From Dissophora ornata (Eukaryota; Mortierellomycota; Mortierellomycetes; Mortierellales; Mortierellaceae), in NCBI GenBank assembly GCA_025201705.1, contig MU616706.1, positions 1 through 52,139 of the forward strand: a stretch of DNA of 52,139 nucleotides. The letters run 5' to 3'. Position numbers and translations under genes: made by a program. A model generated the notes under the pieces. The model searched no databases, was not told the origin of the DNA, and worked only from the letters and a program-made list of their open reading frames with translations. Positions within the stretch are counted from its first letter, which is position 1. Every line of letters starts with the position of its first letter. Below are positions 24,847 to 36,073 of the stretch, in pieces.

Positions 24847-25168
24847 CTTCGTGGCCTCGGACCTCTTCTTCGCCAACCCCTCCTCTATCCACAATTGCTC
24901 AAAATACAGACCACCCACGGTCAATCTGTCACACAAACCTTTTTTTTTTGCTCCTTGACCTTCTCGCGTCTCTCTTGAGCCCCTATATTTTTTCATAGTT
25001 TGTCGCTGATCTACGCATTTACCTGTCTACAGAAACAGCATGACACATTGCATACTCTTCCTTTTTGTTGTTGTTGACCATACAATGCATGCATACACAA
25101 AACCATATACAGCTTCGTCGCTCTCTGCGCCCAAAGATCCGTGGACTTTTTCTTTTTTTTTTTTTTTT

Positions 25169-25178
25169 NNNNNNNNNN
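25169..25178. other. Assembly gap (10 N) within a T homopolymer
   Basis: Ten Ns flanked by T runs on both sides (T-rich from 25150 and again to 25183). It is probably an unresolved homopolymer, so the true length is unknown. No gene spans it. Confidence 0.95.
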
Positions 25179-25776
25179 TTTTTACCTTCATTCCTGCCGC
25201 TGATCTTGTGGTCAAATATTCCACGCGCATTTTTTTTTGAGCAATGAGCCATTGTGAAGTCTAGGGAGACATTGGAGGAAAACTCTTCGGATCTTTCCTC
25301 CTAGTATGCCAATTGGAGTTCAGTACGTAGCTTTGATGATACCGGTTCCTCGATGGAGCGTTTAAAGATGATCTGTGCCTCGACTCCATACAGTTGAATC
25401 ATGTCCGTTTTAGCCAAAGCTCTATCGATGTGGCAACCCGCACTGGACTACAGATCAATACGAGCAACCCGTGTGTCTTAGTGTAATACTATTACCTCAT
25501 CTCACGATCTGGCCTAGAAGCATCCTTCTTTCATGAAAGACGTGTATGCTAACGGACGAGTCATTCCGCCGTCGCCCTGTTCCTGAGGCAAGGGGGGTAC
25601 ATGGTATATAAGATGCGTATTACTCGGTAAAATGTTCTCAATCCCCTAGATCAAATCTTGGCACGCGCAATGATGACCATTTCCCTTCCAAATAATAATA
25701 AAAGCATATATTTTCATGCGTGGTCTGCATATATTTATTGAACAACGAATACCGTATGTGGAGACGTAATGTCCTC

Positions 25777-27530
25777 TTAGTAGATGTAGGGGATGATGCG
25801 CCACCTGACAATACCACAGTACTTCTCCCAGTCCTTGCCATACTTCTTGTGGCACTTTTCCTCATCTCTCAACTCGCGATGGATCAATAGGACCGCAAAG
25901 TAGATGGGGTAAAAGTAAGGGATAGGACTTGCGAGACCTATACAAGCGTGGGCCGCGTAAAAGAAGTAGATGAGAGGTCAAAATATGAGTGATCGTTGGA
26001 GCATAGACGTGAATACAGCACATAAACGTGGTTGTACACTCACCGCAAGGTAACGACCAGGCAAGAGCCATGAGCCAGTCGCCAAAGTAGTTAATGTGGC
26101 GAGCAGTTCCCCACCATCCACTGATCAACAACTTCGATCCCGAAGCAGTCTCCATGTACTTCAAGCCTATTTGAGAGCAAAAGGGAAACCGGTCAGTTCT
26201 GCGCTTGCCCCAACATCACAACCTGTAACAAGCACCATTCAAAACTAACCCTTGTTTTGAGGGGCTGAAGCGCCATGGCGCCTAAAGTTGTCCTTTTGAC
26301 CATTGGCGCTTCTAAAAATATAGTATCCAACGCACTGCGTTGCAATGACGATGAGGCAATGAGCCAGGCTCATATCCACTGGGAACGCAGCCAAGTAGCG
26401 GGCCTGCAAGGAGTAATTCATAGGCAGCCAGGTCAGCAAGCCATTCGCCAACATGAAACCGAATCCGTCTGTAGTGATGTCCATGGTGGTCAAGACTGCA
26501 GCCTCATTCCAGAGCGAATCGACGACGTAAAAGGTTTCGAAGACGAGGACTGCGACCATCGAGTTGGTGATACGACCAAGGTCATGATACTGTTTACAAG
26601 CCATGCCAAAGTTGAGCAAGACCCAGCCAATGAGACCGGGACGGAGCTCGATAAAGTACTTGATATCAAAAGTCGAGTCTGGTGAGGCGCTGAAGCGAGG
26701 GTTGAGTTCGCGTCCGAGCACAAACTGCGATTAAACACGTACCAAGGGCAGGGGATGGAATATAATAGTATGCGTTAGTTACTGAGACTCATAGAGAGAA
26801 AGCTCAGTTGAAGACCAATTGAGGTTCAACTGACGTTGTTGAATCAAACATGGAATCAAAAACGTACATCGTAGATCTTGTTGCCCGTGTTACCGCCACA
26901 TGCGAGGATCTTCTCCTGGCCATTGCTATCAGGAAGGAATGACCAAATGTAGACAAAGATCGACACACCGAACGTCCATGCCAACGAGGCAGTAATCAAG
27001 CCCACAAAGTGGTCGTGCAAGAACAGGAATGGCTCGACTCCCTTGACGAACAACGTGGCAACTACCATGACGGCGATCAACATCAAGGTCCGGAGTGCGT
27101 TGACTTTGTACTTCAACTTGTAATTGGACCGATCTTTTGTCAAGGGTGAGCCGCCCATCCCTCCAACAATGGCTCCCTCAACAACATGCCCGGGGATAGC
27201 GATGTAACAGATGAACAGGAACAGCATGAAAGCGGAGTAAACGTCAAAGGCCTGTGAATCCCAGGTGGAAAGGAAAAAGTTCCACAGATCAATAGGGTAT
27301 GACATCGGGTCGGCGCCGATAGAGGGCCAGAATCCGTCCTTGGAGTCCCAGTGGGCTGGTGGACATCCAAATCCGAGGCGGCAGTTATAGTAGAGTCCGT
27401 ATGTGATCAATGGGAGGACAACGAGCATCCCGACAGCGCCTGGTGGCCCCAGAAACTCGTATTCGGGCTTTGGGTTTGGCGGGGTGCGCTTGAACCCCTT
27501 CTTTGCGGGTGGGGCAGTCCTTGTTGACAT
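25777..27530 (-). CDS. ERG24: Delta(14)-sterol reductase
   Basis: Reduces the C14-C15 double bond of sterols after lanosterol 14-demethylation in ergosterol synthesis; an ER membrane enzyme using NADPH. Exons 27530-26868, 26724-26250, 26166-26044 and 25937-25777 give 473 aa. About eight to ten hydrophobic segments are present. Diagnostic ERG4/ERG24 family motifs: [10 protein letters not shown], the NADPH-site block [19 protein letters not shown], and the C-terminus [18 protein letters not shown] with [10 protein letters not shown]. The N-terminal block [19 protein letters not shown] and the IIPYIY end favour ERG24 over ERG4. The start codon follows a short leader and precedes a basic, proline-rich cytosolic tail. 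It is head-to-head with the C8orf76-like gene, 314 bp apart. Confidence 0.93.
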
Positions 27531-27844
27531 TGTAGGTAAAGTGAAGATGTGTGTGTGTGTATTCAATGCACGAGTGGAGATGAGGAGGAAGGAGCTGCGC
27601 TGGTTGGAATGAGTTGGGATGAGGATCTGATCAGCTTTAGCATGAGTCGGGTCTCCACGAGATATTGTGTGTTCTGCAAGGTTGGGAGTGGCCTGATTTT
27701 TTTTTTGCAGCCAGCGAACAATCCGGTTTCAAGAGTCGCCACCAATTTGGCTGATACAACATTAAGGGTCATGGTCTACATGTAAGCTGCCACTACCTCG
27801 ATCCACCAACATCTCATTCGCACACACGAGTAACGAGATCAACC
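27531..27844. promoter_or_regulatory. Divergent promoter region ERG24 / C8orf76-like gene
   Basis: 314 bp between opposing start codons. It contains a short GT repeat near 27549 and a T9 run near 27697. No specific site recognised. Confidence 0.55.
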
Positions 27845-29255
27845 ATGGAAGACTTTCCATTCAGCTTCGGAAATGCGTCAGATGAGGACGAGACTTCAGA
27901 AGGCCTGTTCTGCGCACCCAAAGCGAAGACCAATAGCGCAAAGATAAAAGCGCCAATTGAGCAGGACCCGTATTACGCCCAGATTGACGAGGATGGGGTG
28001 AGCAGCTTATTGATTATCGTGCTGATAGGGTTTGTGCCAACAAGACCAATCCTTGAGTACTTTACTTAGTGCCAATTGCTCTCTCTGTATGCAAAAGTGG
28101 TTCCACCACACAGGGAAATCCATACAGGAACTCATGCTACAGGACAAAAATGGTGCCACCAAAGTCAAGATGAGAGCAGATCAATACTACATGCTTCGCC
28201 AATACCAAGAAGCCTATGACATAGCGCAAGAGTACTGCCAAATTGTTGCGTCGAATGATACTGGCGCTACATCTGGAGCTGATGGTGGCGCGGGAGTTCT
28301 CAAGGTGGCGGATTCGAAAGAGATGCAGGAGATGGCTTTGCGGTGTGCTATGAAGCTGGAGATGTTCAATGAGGCTGCTGAGTTGGCCGATGGACTTGTG
28401 AGTTAATAGCATACTACTTTGACTGCAGAAGTGCCAGCAGAAATCATGTACTAAAATTTTCAACGCAATAGATACTACAAGACACCGGGGTGGTTTTTCT
28501 CAAGGCGAAGGCTTACATGGCTGTGGGTCGATTCAATGGTAGCAAGAGGAATGACATCGATGTCATGAAGTCCAAGTGACGTTAGAAGCCAAGCACTGAC
28601 TGTGCGATTTGCCTGCTAATTTTGTTGCTTAGATGCAGCTGAAAGACTCGTACAGTATCAAAAGTCGCGGAGCAGTAACTATTCTGTTTGGAGGGCGCTC
28701 GCGGAATGCCTCCACCAATCTGTAATATCAGTGAAACAAGCCTCAGCGCGAACTCCAGAGTTGTCTCTCGATTCACTATCACTATCCACGAGTGAGCCGA
28801 GGATGGGAAATATCCTAGCGCTAATCAGTGTTCTCAGGGCTCGTCATCTGATGGGCGTATCAAGTTGGTCGCAGGTGGACTACGCGCAAACACGTTATTG
28901 CCAGGAAATGAAGATCATAGAACATTTACGGTCAGTTCTCGAACGCGAATGTGGATTGGATACGAACAAAGTGACGGATCAAATTCGCAGAACCGATAAA
29001 AGTTTAGACGAAGTAGAACTTCAATACGAGTTGCTTGAGTACGGCTCCAAGGTGGTTGGACCAGCGCAAGAAACGCTTCGGAAGATGAAGGGATCAGGAG
29101 AGCAGCAGCTAAGCAAAGAAAACGGGTCGTTTTCGCAGGAGATCGTAGAGTTCGTGGTGGGTTCATGGGATCCACAGCTATTAGAAACCTCTGCGACGGG
29201 AGTTGCGGCTGAGAGTGGGGATGATGCGGTGGAAGGCACGGTCCGGAATAAATAG
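27845..29255 (+). CDS. Helical-repeat (TPR-like) protein, C8orf76-like
   Basis: Function unknown. Exons 27845-27997, 28098-28397, 28472-28538 and 28633-29255 give 380 aa. After an acidic start (residues 1-50) come DGWFHHTGKSIQELMLQD, then helix pairs of TPR character: KVKMRADQYYMLRQYQEAYD, MALRCAMKLEMFNEAAELAD, LKAKAYMAVGRFNDAAERL and SVWRALAECLHQS. A segment with the NILALISVLRARHLM helix follows, and then a charged C-terminus. The order (an acidic start, a W-F block, two or three TPR-like pairs, a W-x-L-AE motif, a later R-x-R helix) and the length parallel human C8orf76, a poorly studied protein of 380 aa as I recall it. This is recognition from memory, not a search. The phase-0 acceptor at 28097/28098 was chosen because the upstream AG breaks the frame. 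Confidence 0.75.
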
Positions 29256-29558
29256 CGCGCGATCCGCGCATTGGTCCATTGATCGGCTTAATCAGAAAAT
29301 CACGTGTCGGACGTGTGTTCCCAGAAAAATGGGTGCGCGCACCGGCCAACGCCAGGATGTGGAGGAAAACGGGGGAAAAAATCACACGGCTAGAGCGTGT
29401 GTGCACCACGGCGACCTTCCAACATCACTACACGCGACCTTCCTACACGCTCACCGAGCTGGCACGTCTTTTTCACTCTCGTCTCCTTCCATTCGACATC
29501 AGCCTTCGTTCTCTTCATTCCTTGACTCGATTGAACTGCACCGCTGTAGCTTGACAAG

Positions 29559-31573
29559 ATGGCGTCTACGCCCCTCTCGCTCCTCCGCTCACTCAAAGTC
29601 GCTCGCCATGCAGGGCCATGGCGACTACAATCGGCCCTTGCATTCAACACAAGGCCGTCCATGTCGACGCCTATTGCCACCACTACACGACTCTCATATC
29701 AGCCGCATATGCATACTGCTCCCGCGCTCAGTGCGATCGCCCAGAGGCGTTTGCTCTCTAGCGTAAACGCCGCCCCCTCTCCACAGTCAAACTCCGACGT
29801 GCACGAAGAGTACGACCAGACAACCTCTGCACCACCTCCTCCGGCGGTCGACCAACAGCGGGTAAAGCTTGCTGCTACCCGTTCGGAGACACCTCTCTCA
29901 ATTGCCCAGTGCCTCAAGCTGGGCCAATCCCTGAGCACAAAGGCCCTGCTTAAGAACCTCGCCTTCTTGAACCGAGAGCTGCCCATCCGGTTCTCGAAGA
30001 GAGTTGTTGAGCTCAACAGCCTGCCGAACGAGCTAAAAGAGACAGAGCCATTCCTGAATCTCATCAAGATCTATTCAATGTCGTTCCATGAACTGCAGAC
30101 TTATTCTGATAATAGCCGTTTGTTGTACGTGTGTCTCATGTGCATGTATCACCCTTTGTCCGTTGGGAATGAGAAAATTAATTCCCTTTTCATGCATCTC
30201 CCCACAATGACTAGGTTCCTGTCGCCAAGCACGCACCATCGTGAGGACGTGGAATTAGATGATAACGAGACGCTGCAGGCTGCTATCCAGAAAGAGTACG
30301 CGGACCTTCTTCAAGCTATCACCAATCGCCATAAACAAGGTAACATTTCTTTTTTGGGATGTTCTTTACGTTTGTGCGGGCAACCTTGAGCCTTTTTTTT
30401 TTGGGGCTGTCGTGCTAAATGTATACGTTTAAACGCGTTAGATGTAATTTGCATGGCCCACGGTATCAGTCTCTTCAAGCGGTATCAAATCAACCGCAAC
30501 AAGCCTTCGGAGGAGATCCAGCAGTTTCTCCGTTCATTCAATCGGGGTCGACTTGGAATCCGGATCATGGTTGGGCACCATCTCGCACTTCAGCATCAAT
30601 TCTACCACCCAAATGAACCATCTTCCTCCGCCTACCTCTCGACACCCTCAAGTGCCCACTCTAAGAGAATTGGCATTATTGAGCCCCAGTGCGATATCGA
30701 GGCCATGATCGTGAAGGCTTCCCAGTCGGCTCAGTTTGTGTTCTTCCAGCATTACAGCACAGTGTTCCCGCCCAATGTGCACATCGAACATGCAAAGGAG
30801 GTCGGAGGAAGGATGGTGCGGTTCCCGGTTGTGCCGGCACTGCTCCATCACATCTTATTCGAATTACTGAAAAACTCTATGCGGGCTACAGCAGAGTTTC
30901 ATGGACTGGATAAATCGTCTTATCCAGGTACAAAAAGCGCCCATGCATCAATTTACTGTACTCTCATGATAAAGTGATTTCTGCACTGACCGCCCAATTT
31001 TGCTCCTAAACTACAGAAATTGAAGTGAAGCTGTCTTCAACACCAGAAGGAGACCTCAATATCCTTATCAAGGATAATGGTGGAGGTATGGAGGTCAAAC
31101 GAAATGATTTCTTTCTGTCCTGGGCATTAGATTTGCACAATCTAATATCTTGCGATCATACCGTTTGCTGGTTTAGGAATGCCGCCTGAACAGGTGGTGA
31201 GGCCGTTTGATTACATGTTCACAACCGCCTCGAATACAGTATGCATTGATTTTCCGTCGATTATGACAGCGGTCGAGAAGAAGCCACATAACGCAACCCT
31301 TGGCGAGAACCTGCCTCTCTGTGGGTTCGGATTTGGGCTAGCAACATCCAAGCTAGTAAGTTTGGGGTGGCAAATAAGCGATGTTTCCAATTCTCAGATT
31401 CAAGCCCATCTTTACTCGTAATGGGTGACTGATTTTCTCTCAATGAATATTACTAGTACGCACGACTCTTCGGTGGCGATTTGACGTTACATTCAACCTC
31501 AGGAAGTGGCACAGAGGCCACTATCAGACTTAAGCGGCTCGAGGATCAGATTGAGCGACTGGACGACAATTAA
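29559..31573 (+). CDS. Mitochondrial pyruvate / branched-chain 2-oxoacid dehydrogenase kinase
   Basis: Protein kinase of the PDK/BCKDK (GHKL-fold) family that phosphorylates and inactivates a mitochondrial 2-oxoacid dehydrogenase E1. Exons 29559-30124, 30215-30339, 30442-30927, 31017-31085, 31177-31355 and 31457-31573 give 513 aa. A long Arg/Ser-rich, low-acid N-terminus fits a mitochondrial presequence. Motifs in order: LPIRFSKRVVELNSLP, the N-box FELLKNSMRATAE, the G1 box KDNGGGMP, the G2 box GFGFGLATSKLYARLFGGDL and the end motif GSGTEATIRL. All ATP-binding elements are intact. A GT...AG stretch at 31239-31277 (39 nt, in frame) could be a mini-intron; read through, it adds 13 residues between YMFTTASNT and KKPHNATLG. 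Whether the substrate is PDH or BCKDH cannot be decided here. Confidence 0.92.
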
Positions 31574-31779
31574 GTCAGTCCGTCCAATACTACATTTTTC
31601 CTTGTACATATCCAACTCCGTATGTCCAGTACATGCAATGATTGCGAAAGATGAAGATGTATTAGAGAAATAAATGGTCTATATAAGGATGGTGATGTTG
31701 TTTCTCTGCAGACGGTGGGGGTATGGGTTCCTGCAATTGACTCTCTGCGACTGATTGTTGCTCGACCCGCCTTTTTTTT

Positions 31780-33017
31780 TTACTGGGCAGGAAGCGCCAA
31801 CTTTTCGTTGCCCTTCAAGCTCTTGGGGTGGATCACGACTTTGCACTCTGTGTCCTTGCACAAGTTTTTCAACGCTCTTCGCTCCAACTTCTCAAAGAAC
31901 CTCAATCCTGAGGCTTTCTCGACCGCTTCAATTGGGACTTGGAACGCAGTCAGCGGCACCCCGTTCTGGATTGTGTTGTTCGGCAACACAAACGCGCCCA
32001 TCGACATATCACCGTTTCCACGATCCGTCAAAATGACCTTGTAGAAATGGGTTGGGACTGCGATATTGGGTGGGTTACCAATCACCTCATGCTTCACATA
32101 ATACTTCTGGTCGACAGGATCCTGGTAAGGCAGGTACAAGGGGCCGGTAATGACATAGACGTTACTGTACTTCTTTGTCAAGGTCCTGCAAAAGTTTTCG
32201 AAATGGGCCCAGTAATCACGGTTGAACCCAGTGCCGACCTGGGGCGCAATGTTGGAGAGGTAAAACGTCTCGTCCATGGAGCTCTGGGTGCTCTTGCAAT
32301 CTGCCGCAGGAACCATGTGTCCACGGTCGTATCCTGATCTGAAGTAGTCCGCGAGTTTTGCCTTGTACAGGTCAGGGACGGTAGGGTCTTCCATGAACTG
32401 AGAGTTGCCACGACCAACGCCATCGCCTGCCTTCAGTGAATCGGCAGTAAGATGCTCGGCCACCCAATTGGGGTGACGGAGTTGACGCTATGAAAGATAG
32501 GATAATAGGTTAGGTTCGCCTCAAAGGTCGATCTAGCTCCTACTTATGCAATTGATTAAATACTTGCATTGTAAGAAGCAACGTATCCCTCCCGAGCGAA
32601 CACATCATTGACAGGTCCTATAGTTGTTAGTTTTCGTCAATAGTCAGTTGGGATATCTTGATCAACCCCCTTTCATATGAAGGAACGAGCCTCAATTGCT
32701 CATCCGCCGCATCCTCCACTCAGCCTACCAGGGAATCCATGGGGCATGATCTTGTGAGCGTAGCCAACCGAGGTCCCAGGGGGGGGACGAGCAGTAACTG
32801 GTGGAGCGGGAGGCGGGGTAGGTCCAGTCTTAGCGGGGACCTGTGGCAGAGGCGCCGGTGCAGGTGCAGGTGCAGGCACAGGAACTGCCGGTGCCTGAGT
32901 TGGAGGAGTGATCAGGGTCACGGGCTTGGTATCCTGCTTTGACTTGAAGTAGGTGCTCATAGCTACGGCGCCGAGGACAGCGCCTCCTGTGAAGATTGCA
33001 ACATTCCTGACGACCAT
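31780..33017 (-). CDS. NUC1: Mitochondrial DNA/RNA non-specific nuclease (endonuclease G type)
   Basis: Beta-beta-alpha-metal nuclease of the EndoG/NUC1 family, acting on DNA and RNA in mitochondria and in cell death. Exons 33017-32729, 32617-32568 and 32487-31780 give 348 aa. An N-terminal hydrophobic segment (VAIFTGGAVLGAVAM) is followed by a Pro/Ala-rich linker (about residues 35-85) and then the catalytic domain: YVASYNRQLRHPNWVAEHLT, the catalytic motif DRGHM at 167-171 (His170), the metal-site FYLSNIAPQVG and NRDYWAHFE. The second intron starts GCAAGT, a GC-AG intron; a GT donor two bases further would break the reading frame. It is convergent with the PDK-type kinase (206 bp) and divergent from PRP38 (252 bp). 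Confidence 0.94.
32488..32567 (-). other. GC-AG intron in the NUC1-type gene
   Basis: 80-nt intron with donor GCAAGT and acceptor CATAG. Using GC keeps the phase-0 join SYN|RQLRHPNW, which matches the nuclease family. Using the overlapping GT two bases downstream gives a frame that fails after the acceptor. Confidence 0.8.
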
Positions 33018-33269
33018 TGCTATTCCCGAAGTGCGGACCGAGTGTATGGGGATGGATTCAACGGAAAGCAGAGAGGGAATAAAATCCCCGAAGTAGACCG
33101 GTGTAAAGGATGGGGTGGCTGAGGCCAAGGTGATCAGAGAAAACAGAGAGACTGAATGAGGCTCCATTCATTCTAACCAAACCTCCTTTTCACTCACTCG
33201 ACTGTGGACGACGCCTGACGACTCCCTCCAAACACCAAGGCTTCTGGAAACCACGACGCTTTAATCACC

Positions 33270-34406
33270 ATGGCGATGGACAACAAGACCGTACGGGATG
33301 CCATCCAAATCCATGGAACAGATCCCCAGTTCTTGATCGAGAAGATTCTCAGGTCGCGCATCTACGAATGCACCTACTGGAAGGAACAGTGCTTCGGCCT
33401 GACAGGTAAAACGCGCGACGCTATTGCCAGGTGAAAACTGAAGAGACGCCGAGAAGTCGTAGATCACTATCTAATCTTGCTCTCTGCCTCGTCCAACATC
33501 AATAGAGTCAACGATTATCGAAAAGGCGTACGCGCTCACCTATATCGGTGGTCAATATGGAGTTCAGAAGCCTACAGATTTCATTTGCTTGGCGCTCAAA
33601 ATGCTCCAGATCCAGCCTCGTGAGGAGATCGTGATCAAGTATATTACAGGACTAACAGAAACAGACAACAACAAGTAAGGACTTCGTGTTGAAGACAGCG
33701 ACCAACCTGTATTGCGATAGTGCGAAGGGTGACAGAGACTTGACGCATAAATGTTCGTCATCATATTCTATTCCCATAGGTATTTGCGGGCGTTGGGTGC
33801 ATTCTACTTGCGACTCGTTGGCAAGCCGGTCGATATTTACAACTATCTGGAGCCGTTGCTGGACGACAGTCGAAAACTGCGAAAGAGAAGCGCAGGTGCG
33901 AACGCACGCTCAGCCTCCAACTGGCATTCCATTGGGATTGACCTGAACGCCAACGATCAATTGCGCTAACATTATATACAATTATGTATATACTTGTCTC
34001 TTGTGTTTCTCTTTCGTTCGAATCTCTAGCCGGTTACTCGATCGTTCATATGGACGAATTCATCGACGAATTGTTGCGGGAAGAGCGTGTCTGCGATGTA
34101 ATTCTGCCACGACTCGTCAAAAGACATGTACTCGAGGATGCCGGTGAACTAGATCCCAGGATCAGCACCTTGGAAAAACTGGAGATGGAACTAGAGGAAG
34201 AGAGAGAAGCTGAGGAAACAGCTGCACGAGGAGATGATGACCGTAGGAGATCACTCTCGCGATCAAGTTCGAGGTCCCGCTCTCGAAGTAATGGTCGTGG
34301 TCGTAGTCGCAGCCCAATTCGCTCGAAATCGAGATCCAGATCGCGTAGTCGATCTCCCGGTCGCCCCAGACAGCATGGGCGTCGCACTTCAAGATCGATG
34401 TCGTGA
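33270..34406 (+). CDS. PRP38: Pre-mRNA-splicing factor 38
   Basis: Component of the precatalytic spliceosome (U4/U6.U5 tri-snRNP side), required for activation. Exons 33270-33405, 33506-33674, 33780-33895 and 34030-34406 give 265 aa. The PRP38 domain is clear: IHGTDPQFLIEKILRSRIYE, YWKEQCFGLT, YIGGQYGVQKPTDFICLALK, YLRALGAFYLRLVG, IVHMDEFIDELL and LPRLVKRHVLED. A Glu-rich helix follows and then an Arg/Ser (RS) tail that ends at TGA 34404-34406. Codons for a further RS-rich tail of about 80 residues follow at once, in another frame, to a TAG at 34675. So the tail has either been truncated by mutation or is reached through an intron I could not define. Confidence 0.92.
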
Positions 34407-34677
34407 AGTAGGAGCAGTATGTAGCAGGAGTAGGGGCAGGAGGAGAGGTGCAAGAGATGCAAGTCGGAGTAATAGTAGATCACGTAGCCGTTCACGATCG
34501 CCCCGTCGCGATCGGGACTCGAATCGTCAACGTCAGAGAGATGACCGCAGCCTGAGTCGGAGCAAAAGCAGGAGTCGGAGCAGAAGCAGGAGTCCTGATA
34601 GGAAGCGACGTGCCTATAGAGCCAAGAATAGCAGGGGGAGAAAAAGCAAGAGCAGAAGCCGATCAAGGAGTTAGAGT
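34407..34677 (+). pseudogene. Out-of-frame RS-rich continuation of PRP38
   Basis: From about 34420 the frame shifted relative to the PRP38 exon reads SRSRGRRRGARDASRSNSRS, then RSRSPRRDRDSN and repeated RSRSRS units, ending at TAG 34675-34677. This is typical RS-domain coding sequence, not UTR. The join carries two in-frame stops (TGA 34404, TAG 34422) and a shift. No intron of normal size with strong splice sites is obvious; a weak GTCGCC donor near 34360 with an AG near 34423 is possible. Confidence 0.5.
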
Positions 34678-36073
34678 CGGTGCATAGTCCCTTACCTTGT
34701 TTGTGGACACTGGACTGAGAACATCATGACGAAGTCGTGGCAGCTATTCGTGTGATCCTATCGACTCGCTTGTTTAGTGAGGATCCCCTTTCAAAAATAA
34801 AAACACGAAAGCGAAAGTGGACCTATTCTCACCTGCGTTCTAGACGAGTGATAAGTTGCCCCTTTGTCTGTTTCCGAGCCACGTTTGGCTTCAAGGTTTC
34901 CAATATTAAGCACTTGCTCCTCCAGAGATAGGCTAGATTGCGCTATGTATGGGGAAAGATAACCCAGCTGGATGTCGCGCCCACATAATGTATTGCAGGC
35001 GTTTTTGATCAAGCACAAACTATAAATTCGAAGTCGTTACTGGTGCCTGGTAATCCGCTGCAAGATATTCCCCTCGAGCGTTTTGCTGGCAATACGCGCC
35101 ATGCACGCATGCAATCCTTGCCGCACCTCTCTTACTCTCATTCCCTTGTCCTCCACCCTCTTCATCCTTCTTGCTGTCTTCTCATCATCTACCTCCTCTC
35201 GATCGCCATCACTCTCTTCAGTCACAGCATCCATAGCTCAAATACAACTGCTATTTGCTTATGTTTCTCGCTCGACTCTACTCTTCCCACTGCAATAAGA
35301 AGCGAATCAAGCACTCCAGGGCTACATACCTTCAGCGTTGCGACACGTCGTTCCTCCCTAGTATCTCTCTTGATAAGGAATAGACACGACTAACGCGGTA
35401 AATGACAACCGTGACACTCACACACGGCCAAAACATGACGCGAAGGTTGTGGATGCCCACGTTTCCTGCGATGCTCAGGCCGCGAATAATAGCTTTTCCA
35501 CTAAATGCCGGGGTGCTAGGAATCTAGTATTACTGGGGCTGTGAATGCAGGCACTCTTCAGTGATGCTGAGTGACTCGCAACGCAGCCTTTTACCGTTTG
35601 TCCACCAGCACTATCCAGCAGTTTTCACAGGTTACAACAGGAATCACTACTTTCTGAGACGGCGCGGATGAAAGCAACCCTTTGACATTGTCACAAGCGG
35701 CCGAACAATGAGAGGATCTACGAAGAAGGTCTGTCATGTACTAGCCAGTCCATAGGGAGCAGAGAGGACTGAACTTCAGGATTTCAATGTCAACAAAAAA
35801 AATGACCACCACATATACATTCTACAGCTGAGCCCTGCAATCGAGGGCCAACGTCATTTGGACATGACTATCAACCCACGACCCATGGTCGATAGTGCCT
35901 TCTGTCAGAGGGTCAGGCGTGTTATCATTGAGTATAAAGCCACAAAGCGGTGGAGGGTATTCTATTATTGGTATATGGGTATCTCAGATTAATGCTATGC
36001 TATGCGACTATGTGAATGTGGATAGAAGTAAAGTTGGGTCCACAAACCCGTAATTCTCATTAATGAGAACAAT
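34678..36073. other. Intergenic region, PRP38 to cyclin gene
   Basis: About 1.4 kb between convergent genes. It contains CT-rich stretches (about 35110-35250) and several short open frames with no recognisable similarity. No tRNA or snRNA recognised. Confidence 0.5.

Larger units (their letters stand above)
23224..25776. other. Long gene-poor intergenic region with assembly gap
   Basis: About 2.5 kb between the start of the antiporter gene and the end of ERG24. It holds the antiporter promoter, a TTCGTG repeat, and a run of Ns inside a T tract. The longest open frame (minus, 23692-24222) has no recognisable similarity and no clear splice context, so it is not called. No tRNA or rRNA seen. 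Confidence 0.5.

Noticed and set aside
35043..35393. 116-codon plus-strand open frame in the PRP38-cyclin gap
   Set aside because: Encoded by CT-rich DNA giving Ser/Leu-rich text in two frames at once; typical of promoter or leader sequence.
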